A stretch of DNA of 64,000 nt. It comes from Anomaloglossus baeobatrachus. Taxonomy: Eukaryota; Chordata; Amphibia; Anura; Aromobatidae. A program made the position numbers and the translations under genes. The notes under the pieces are model-generated. The model saw only the letters and a list, made by a program, of their open reading frames with translations. It ran no database searches and was not told the origin of the DNA. Positions 58,392-64,000 of the stretch are shown here, piece after piece. The stretch covers positions 1 to 64,000 of the forward strand of contig NW_027442245.1 in the NCBI RefSeq assembly GCF_048569485.1. Direction: 5' to 3'. The stretch's first letter is position 1, and the number at the start of each line of letters is the position of its first letter.

Positions 58392-59813
58392 ATGCGCAAG
58401 GGCGTTGGCAAGGAACAAGGAAGTGGACGTGATGGTGGTGCAGGCAGAGGCCGAGGTCGTGGGCAAGCTCTAATTTTGCCACAACAAAGGGCCACATCTA
58501 GTCGCTCGCACGTCCTGTCCCAAATTCTTGGGGACCGCAGCAGTACACCGCTCTTGAACCAAGACCAGTGTCAACAGGTTGTTAGTTGGATAGCGGATAA
58601 TGCTTCCAGTCAGATTGGCACCACCACAAACACTCTGTCTTCCACACGGTCAAGTGTCAGTAGCCGTGATACTGCACCGCACATTTCAGAACCTGATCCT
58701 CCTTCCTACCACAAGGCTGAGTACACGTCCTCGGACATTAATGATCCCACACTTGGACACTCGGAAGAGCTGTTCACGTTTCCATTCGCACATTCTGGCC
58801 TCTCGCCAGCTCATGTTGAAGTGGGTCATGAGGAGATCGTATGTACAGATGGCCAAATATTTGAGCAGCCACGTTCTCACGAAGTTGGCAACGTGTCTCA
58901 ACAAGGGGTGGACGATGATGAGACACAATTGTCAGGAAGTCAGGAGGAGGAGCAGGGTGCGGAAGAGGAAGACGACGTGGTGGATGATCCAGTAACTGAC
59001 CCAACCTGGCAGGAGGATATGCAGAGCGAGGACAGCAGTGCACAGGGGGAGGGAGGCGTAGCATCCCAACAGGCAGTAAGAAGCAGGGTGGTGGCTCCAG
59101 GCAGAAGTCAGGCAACCGTTCCCCGGAACAACAACACGACACAAGGTGCCTGTACAAATGTTAGGTCTTCCCGAGTCTGGCAGTTTTTTAAGTTGGATCC
59201 AGATGATTCTAAAAAGGCCATTTGCAACACCTGCCGTGCCAGCATCAGCAGGGGTACCAAAACTAGCAGCCTGACCACCACCAGCATGATCAGGCACATG
59301 TCAGCCAAGCACCCGACTTTGTGGGAAGTACAACAGAGTCGAGGAGCAGTGCTTGCTAATGTCACTGCTACGTCTTCGCTGGTTGTGCATGCGAGCCAAT
59401 CCCCTGTCCATGCTGCCTGCGAACAAGCCTCCTCCGGTCCTGCACCTGCAGTTGCCTACTCAGAAATAACACCATCATCAAGCACGTCCTTGTCCCAGCG
59501 CAGCGTTCAGTTATCCATTCAGCAAACCTTTGAACGCAGGCGCAAATACACTGCCAACACCCCACATGCCACAGTTCTAAATGCTAACATTTCGCGACTG
59601 CTTGCGCTGGAAATGTTGCCTTTTAGGCTGGTGGAGACAGAAGCATTCCGCGACCTGATGGCGGCAGCTGTCCCACGTTACTCGGTCCCCAGCCGCCACT
59701 ATTTCTCCCGGTGTGCCGTCCCCGCGTTGCATAACCACGTGTCACAAAACATCACACGTGCCCTGAACAACGCTGTTTCACCCAAAGTCCACCTAACCAC
59801 AGACACATGGTGA
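58392..59813 (+). CDS. hAT-2 transposase, C-terminally truncated (473 aa)
   Basis: The ATG at 58392 starts MRKGVGKEQGSGRDGGAG, a glycine/arginine-rich basic N-terminus like that of hAT-1. An acidic middle region follows (VDDDETQLSGSQEEEQG). A BED zinc finger lies at about residues 255-305 (CNTC ... HMSAKH), then a conserved block LEMLPFRLVETEAFRDLM and PSRHYFSRCAVPALHNHV. The frame ends at LTTDTW followed at once by TGA, just after the first catalytic Asp. The second Asp, the Glu and the dimerisation domain are absent, so it cannot catalyse transposition. The open frame of 473 codons without any interruption is notable. Such a product could still bind element ends through the BED finger; that role is inference. 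Confidence 0.88.
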   Translation: MRKGVGKEQGSGRDGGAGRGRGRGQALILPQQRATSSRSHVLSQILGDRSSTPLLNQDQCQQVVSWIADNASSQIGTTTNTLSSTRSSVSSRDTAPHISEPDPPSYHKAEYTSSDINDPTLGHSEELFTFPFAHSGLSPAHVEVGHEEIVCTDGQIFEQPRSHEVGNVSQQGVDDDETQLSGSQEEEQGAEEEDDVVDDPVTDPTWQEDMQSEDSSAQGEGGVASQQAVRSRVVAPGRSQATVPRNNNTTQGACTNVRSSRVWQFFKLDPDDSKKAICNTCRASISRGTKTSSLTTTSMIRHMSAKHPTLWEVQQSRGAVLANVTATSSLVVHASQSPVHAACEQASSGPAPAVAYSEITPSSSTSLSQRSVQLSIQQTFERRRKYTANTPHATVLNANISRLLALEMLPFRLVETEAFRDLMAAAVPRYSVPSRHYFSRCAVPALHNHVSQNITRALNNAVSPKVHLTTDTW

Positions 59814-59974
59814 CGATTATCTCGAGAGTGCAAAGTAGCCAAATGAAACTTTTACTGGATTTCCACTTACTTTATCAAATCTCATCTCCACCACAGTTTG
59901 CATCTGTTATAGTTTTGGAGAAAATTGTGGTCATTTCATTTTTGCGCGAATGTGTTCAGATTCCTTTTTTATTG
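59814..59974. other. Unrelated filler between hAT-2 transposase and 3' array
   Basis: This sequence, starting CGATTATCTCGAGAG, replaces the missing C-terminal two fifths of the transposase. It does not resemble transposase coding sequence or either array. It marks the internal deletion or replacement that made the element non-autonomous. Confidence 0.6.
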
Positions 59975-61030
59975 CCCTGCCTAAGGGCTATACTATAATA
60001 CACCCACTTCCTGACAATGGACACTTAATGTTTTGAGGCCCTCATGCACGTCTCTATCCAGGGACAACGTGGAGCCTCCCAATTTTTGGCTGCCCTGCCA
60101 AAGGGCTATACTATAATACACCCACTTCCTGACAATGGACACTTAATGTTTTGAGGCCCTCATGCACGTCTCTATCCAGGGACAACGTGGAGCCTCCCAA
60201 TTTTTGGCTGCCCTGCCAAAGGGCTATACTACAAAAGACCCACTTCCTTCCAATGGGCACTTCAGGTTTACAGGCCCTCATGCACGTCTCTATCCAGGGA
60301 CAACGTGGAGCCTCCCAATTTTTGGCTGCCCTGCCTAAGGGCTATACTATAATACACCCACTTCCTGACAATGGACACTTAATGTTTTGAGGCCCTCATG
60401 CATGTCTCTATCCAGGGACAACGTGGAGCCTCCCAATTATTGGCTGCCCTGCCAAAGGGCTATACTACAAAAGACCCACTTCCTTCCAATGGGCACTTCA
60501 GGTTTACAGGCCCTCATGCACGTCTCTATCCAGGGACAACGTGGAGCCTCCCAATTTTTGGCTGCCCTGCCAAAGGGCTATACTACAAAAGACCCACTTC
60601 CTTCCAATGGGCACTTCAGGTTTACAGGCCCTCATGCACGTCTCTATCCAGGGACAACGTGGAGCCTCCCAATTTTTGGCTGCCCTGCCTAAGGGCTATA
60701 CTATAATACACCCACTTCCTGACACTGGACACTTAATGTTTTGAGGCCCTCATGCACGTCTCTATCCAGGGACAACGTGGAGCCTCCCAATTTTTGGCTG
60801 CCCTGCCTAAGGGCTATACTACAATAGACCCACTTCCTTACAATGGGCACTTCAGGTTTACAGGCCATCATGCACGTCTGTATGCAGGGGCATTGGTGAA
60901 CCTCACAATTTTGGACTGCCCTGGCAAAGGAAAATACTACAAAGACTCAGTTCCTCAAAATGGGCACATTAGACTCAGAGGCCTTTATGTACGTCTCTTC
61001 TCAGGGACATCGGAGTGCCACACAATGTTT
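59975..61030 (+). repeat. 118-bp tandem array (hAT-2 3' array)
   Basis: CTCATGCACG starts at 60041 and repeats every 118 bases to 60867, with a decayed unit at 60985. Two subtypes occur: a (ATAATACACCCACTTCCTGA, ATGTTTTGAGG) and b (CAAAAGACCCACTTCCTTCC, GGTTTACAGG), in the order a a b a b b a b then a decayed one. It has the same position and the same two-subtype organisation as the 234-bp array of hAT-1, with no evident similarity in sequence. Confidence 0.96.
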
Positions 61031-61452
61031 TACGTAAAATCTTTCATGTATTGATCTCAAAAAGTAACATACATTAGCTCTATCTCACTATTGGGTATGT
61101 GCCCTTAACATTTCCGCTATGAAAAATCATTTTGGTGTCATTTTGGAAGGTTTTCTGGTGAGTCCGTAAAAATGGCGTAAAACGCGGACAAAATTATTCA
61201 CAGCTGTGACTTTTGAGTGATAAATGCTTCAAGGGGTCTTCCCCATGCTGTTGCCATGTCATTTGAGCACTCTTCGGAGACTTTTGTGCCATTTTTAGGG
61301 TTTCTACATGCTGCCGGTGGTCATTTCACAAAAATACTCGGGTCTCCCATAGGATAACATTGGGCTCGGTGCTCGGGCCGAGTACACGAGTATCTTGGGA
61401 GGCTCGGCCCGAGCTTCGAGCACCCGAGTTTTTTAGTACTCGCTCATCACTA
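61031..61452 (+). mobile_element. hAT-2 3' terminal region
   Basis: Non-coding sequence leads into a dense cluster of CTCGG/CCGAG and CGAGT/ACTCG motifs (61335-61445) before the right 14-base terminal repeat. This is the likely transposase-binding region by analogy with hAT elements such as Ac, whose ends carry repeated short binding motifs. Confidence 0.8.
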
Positions 61453-61460
61453 CTAATAAA
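61453..61460 (+). other. hAT-2 target-site duplication, right
   Basis: CTAATAAA, identical to 56559-56566. Confidence 0.95.
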
Positions 61461-61987
61461 CCTAAAAAATAAAAATAAATTGAATAAAAATCATGAATGT
61501 TGTGTTATAACAGGAAATTCGGTGTAAGAATGAATATCCGGGATGAGAGTTCAGCGAATGAGTTATAGAAATTGTTACAAAAAGGAGTGTGTACGGTTTA
61601 TGCGTAAATTTTCAGAATGCGTACATGAAAATTATATGTATGTGAGAATGTCCCCCATGCTTTGTAAAAAGTTATTTATGAAAATGTAAATAAGATATAT
61701 AAAAATGCCTAATTATTTATAATTTATGAGAAAGATATATATGTATGGAAGAATGTTATAAGGTGTCCAAGAACCATAAAGAAAAAGGGTGCATATATAA
61801 TGTTAGAGGTCTAGAGTTCCACCAGGCTATATCACCCCTAAAGAAATAGAAAGAAGACCTTACTACCTGTGTACCCCAAAAAAAGCTATATTTCTTAGCC
61901 AGGATTATGGTGGAGATATGCACAAGTGAAATAAGAATATAAAGTAATACAATAAGATTATAAAACCAATATGTGTGTAATACTATT
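61461..61987. other. AT-rich sequence, continuation of the region left of hAT-2
   Basis: AT-rich and without coding signal. It continues the Penelope-like terminal region interrupted by hAT-2. It ends where the chromovirus LTR probably begins. Confidence 0.4.
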
Positions 61988-62615
61988 GTATGTTTTGAGG
62001 ATTTCGATAGCGTTAGGGCAATGACAACCAGAGACGAGTTTGTGGTACAAGATGTTTATAATATGTAATCACGGTAGATACACAGCGGAAATACACAAAA
62101 CACATGAAAATACCTTTCTGAAACGGAGCGAAGGGGATTCCCGGGGCCACGCACCGGACTCCCCCAGGGAGACCACCAGAGCGAACCCCTATACAGGGAC
62201 TGTCCGGCAATCAACCCCGGAAGGCCTAAATGCGCCGCAGCCGGGACACAAGGGGCAAGTGGTAAAGTCCAGAAGTGTCCGTACGGGATGAAAGTCCAGA
62301 ATGGTTATGAGCCGGAAGAAACCGGGCAGACGTGCTGACCAAAGACGGCAGACGGAGTCCGGGCACAGCTTGAAGAAACCGGGTATGGTCCAGAGTCGGT
62401 CGGTAGACTTTCAGGAGGATCCAAAGGTAATCAAGAAGTAGCAGCAGCAGCAAAGCAGGAGCACACAGCAAGCCGTATACTCAGGCACTGGACTAGGCTT
62501 AGAGGCGGCCTTTTAAGCAGCTGGACAGGAAGTAGGGCAACAGAACATAAAACTCCATGTTAACCGAGGGCAAGCTCATGCAAAAAAGAGAACTGGAAAA
62601 CCCGGAAACCTGACA
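61988..62615 (-). mobile_element. 3' LTR of the gypsy chromovirus
   Basis: On the minus strand the LTR starts TGTCAGGTTTCCGGG at 62615, right after a polypurine tract (GGGGGGGGGAGTAA). The other end is probably near 61988 (ending CATACA), giving about 630 bp. A TTAAAAGG near 62508 could be its TATA-like box. The distal boundary is not certain. Confidence 0.7.
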
Positions 62616-62639
62616 TTACTCCCCCCCCCAGAAACGGCC

Positions 62640-64000
62640 TCAGGACGGGTCAGGGCCTGGCTTGTCCGGGTACCGTCGATGAAACTGAGCGATCTTCCGG
62701 GGAGCTCGAATGTTACCCACCGGTTCCCAGGAATCGTCCTCGGGGGCGTACCCCTGCCAACGTACCAGATACTGAAGCCGACGACGATGGAGCCGGGAGT
62801 CAATAATGTCCTCAACCACGAACTGCTCCTCGCCGTCGACCATCACAGGCGGAGGAGGAGGCACGACACGACCATGAAACGTATTGGGAGAGACGGATTT
62901 GAGGAGAGAAACATGAAAGACCGGGTGTACCTTGAGATGGTGCGGTAACCGCAGCCGACAGGCCACAGGGCTCACGATCCCGGTGATCTTAAATGGACCG
63001 ATGAATTTTTGTCCCAGCTTCTGCGAAGGGACACCCAATCTCAGGTTCTTGGTGGACAACCATACAGAGTCCCCTACCTTATACATGGGTGCCGGTTTCC
63101 GGTGAGTGTCTGCCGACCTCTTGTAACGCTCCTGGGCCGTAGCCACACTGTCCTTTAGAACCTCCAGATTTTGTCGAAGCTCTGTCAATCTGTCCTCCAC
63201 CGCAGGCACTGAGACCGCAACCGGTGACCTAGGCAAAATAGTCGGATGGTAACCCAAGTTAGCAAAAAAGGGCGTTACCTTAGTGGAGCTGCTCTGAGTG
63301 TTGTTATACGAGAACTCCGCCAACGGAAGCATCTTCAACCAATCGTCCTGCAGATGGCTGACATAACATCGAAGGTATTGTTCCAGGGTTTGATTGGTCC
63401 GTTCGGTTTGCCCATTTGTCTGAGGATGGTATGCAGAAGACAAACAGACATCAATCTGGAGTGCCGTACAAAACCCCTTCCAGAACCTAGACGTGAACTG
63501 CACGCCCCGGTCAGAGATGATCTCGTCTGGTACCCCATGCAATCGGAATACGTTCTGGATAACCAAATCCACTGTCTCTGCGGCTGAGGGAAGACCGGCA
63601 CACGGAATAAAGTGAGCAGCTTTAGTCAACCGATCCACCACCACTAAAATGGTATTGTGACCGTCTGAGACGGGCAACTCCACAATAAAATCCATTGAGA
63701 TAGACCCCCAAGGGCGAGATGGCACGGGTAACGGTTGGAGGAGTCCTGTAGGAGCCACACGAGGGACCTTGCACCGGGCACAAACCACACATGAGTGGAC
63801 ATAGTCCTTTACGTCCTTTAAACAGGTAGGCCACCAGAAGAAACGGTTCAGAAATTCCTGCGTCTTCTGTACCCCCCTATGACCAGCCAACACGGAGTCA
63901 TGGACCAACTTGAGAACCCGAAGTCTTACGGCCTCCGGGACATAAATGCGTCGCTCTCTCAACCACACACCATTCCGAAGAACAAGAGTTACATCATTCG
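62640..64000 (-). mobile_element. Gypsy chromovirus pol C-terminal part, runs off the window
   Basis: The minus-strand frame from the window edge to the stop at 62640 contains, in order: an HHCC zinc-binding domain (HxxxxH in HDSVLAGHRG, CVVCARCK), the integrase core (MDFIVELP, ISDRGVQFTSRFW, SAYHPQTNGQTER), a GPF/Y-type block (KLGQKFIGPFKI) and a C-terminal chromodomain (EDIIDSRLHRRRLQYLVRWQ, DDSWEP). This is a Ty3/gypsy chromovirus. The visible part looks whole, with no break seen; the rest of pol, gag and the 5' LTR lie outside the window. It is likely young compared with the gypsy fossils at 2873-3997. Confidence 0.93.

Larger units (their letters stand above)
56567..61452 (+). mobile_element. 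hAT-2 element, complete ends, 4886 bp
   Basis: Perfect 14-base terminal inverted repeats (TAGTGATGAGCGAG and its complement) and a perfect 8-bp target duplication define the element. Internal order: subterminal ACTCG/CGAGT cluster (8 motifs in the first 110 bases, 5 in the last 120), a short minisatellite (about 56950-57165), a 196-bp tandem array, a BED-finger transposase cut short, about 160 bases of unrelated sequence, a 118-bp tandem array, and the right subterminal cluster. It is a non-autonomous derivative of an autonomous hAT. The terminal repeat is close to that of hAT-1 (TAGAG[A/T]TGAGCG), so the two families are related. It is inserted in a Penelope-like region. Confidence 0.95.

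Overview
The window looks like a piece of a very large, repeat-rich amphibian genome, most likely a frog. This is an inference from the mix of elements: hAT DNA transposons, L2 LINEs with a TAA-type tail, Penelope-like (Neptune-type) fragments, DIRS-like and chromovirus gypsy fossils, a vertebrate U2 snRNA locus and exons of a KMT5A-like SET gene. I see no intact ordinary host protein gene, no bacterial features and no CRISPR array. Almost everything is mobile DNA or tandem repeats made from it.

Layout. (1) 1-13354 and 26289-39053 are two near-identical copies (roughly 0.3 % different by eye) of one segment, offset about 26.3 kb. Each holds a 0.58-kb MITE, two exons of a KMT5A-like SET gene, broken gypsy pieces, a U2 snRNA locus split by a poly(A)-ended insertion, a tRNA-like SINE, a Penelope-like 3' end, a tandem array of 138-bp units (16 units in copy 1, 12 in copy 2) and a hAT transposase (called hAT-1 here). 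(2) 13485-19104 completes hAT-1 in copy 1: a 3' array of 22 units of 234 bp, the 3' terminal inverted repeat and an 8-bp target-site duplication (TSD). (3) 19105-23830 is a DIRS-like RNase H fossil, then a decayed gene-like relic cut by four separate solo LTRs, each with a matching or near-matching TSD. (4) 23831-26288 holds more SINE and Penelope-like sequence, partly inverted. (5) At 39053/39054 copy 2 breaks off inside the transposase and joins an inverted arm: the reverse complement of the start of hAT-1, then 77 inverted 138-bp units (with four copies of one L2 insertion), the hAT-1 5' end and its TSD at 54850-54857. (6) 54858-55080 is a DIRS-like RT fossil on the minus strand. (7) 56567-61452 is a second, complete-ended hAT (hAT-2) with 14-bp terminal repeats, an 8-bp TSD, a truncated BED-finger transposase and tandem arrays on both sides. 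(8) 61988-64000 is the 3' part of a gypsy chromovirus on the minus strand, running off the window.

The central observation is that both hAT families have the same plan: terminal repeat, subterminal motif cluster, 5' tandem array, BED-finger transposase, 3' tandem array, subterminal cluster, terminal repeat. The arrays differ in sequence and unit length (138/234 bp versus 196/118 bp). In hAT-1 the 3' unit is itself a copy of the end of the transposase gene plus its 3' flank, so the element appears to make satellite DNA out of itself. The 8-bp TSD CTCCTGGA is found at the free 3' end (19097) and, inverted, at the free 5' end (54850). It shows that two sequences 36 kb apart in opposite orientation are the two ends of one insertion, now separated by an inversion or duplication, or by an assembly error. 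Long reads would decide which.
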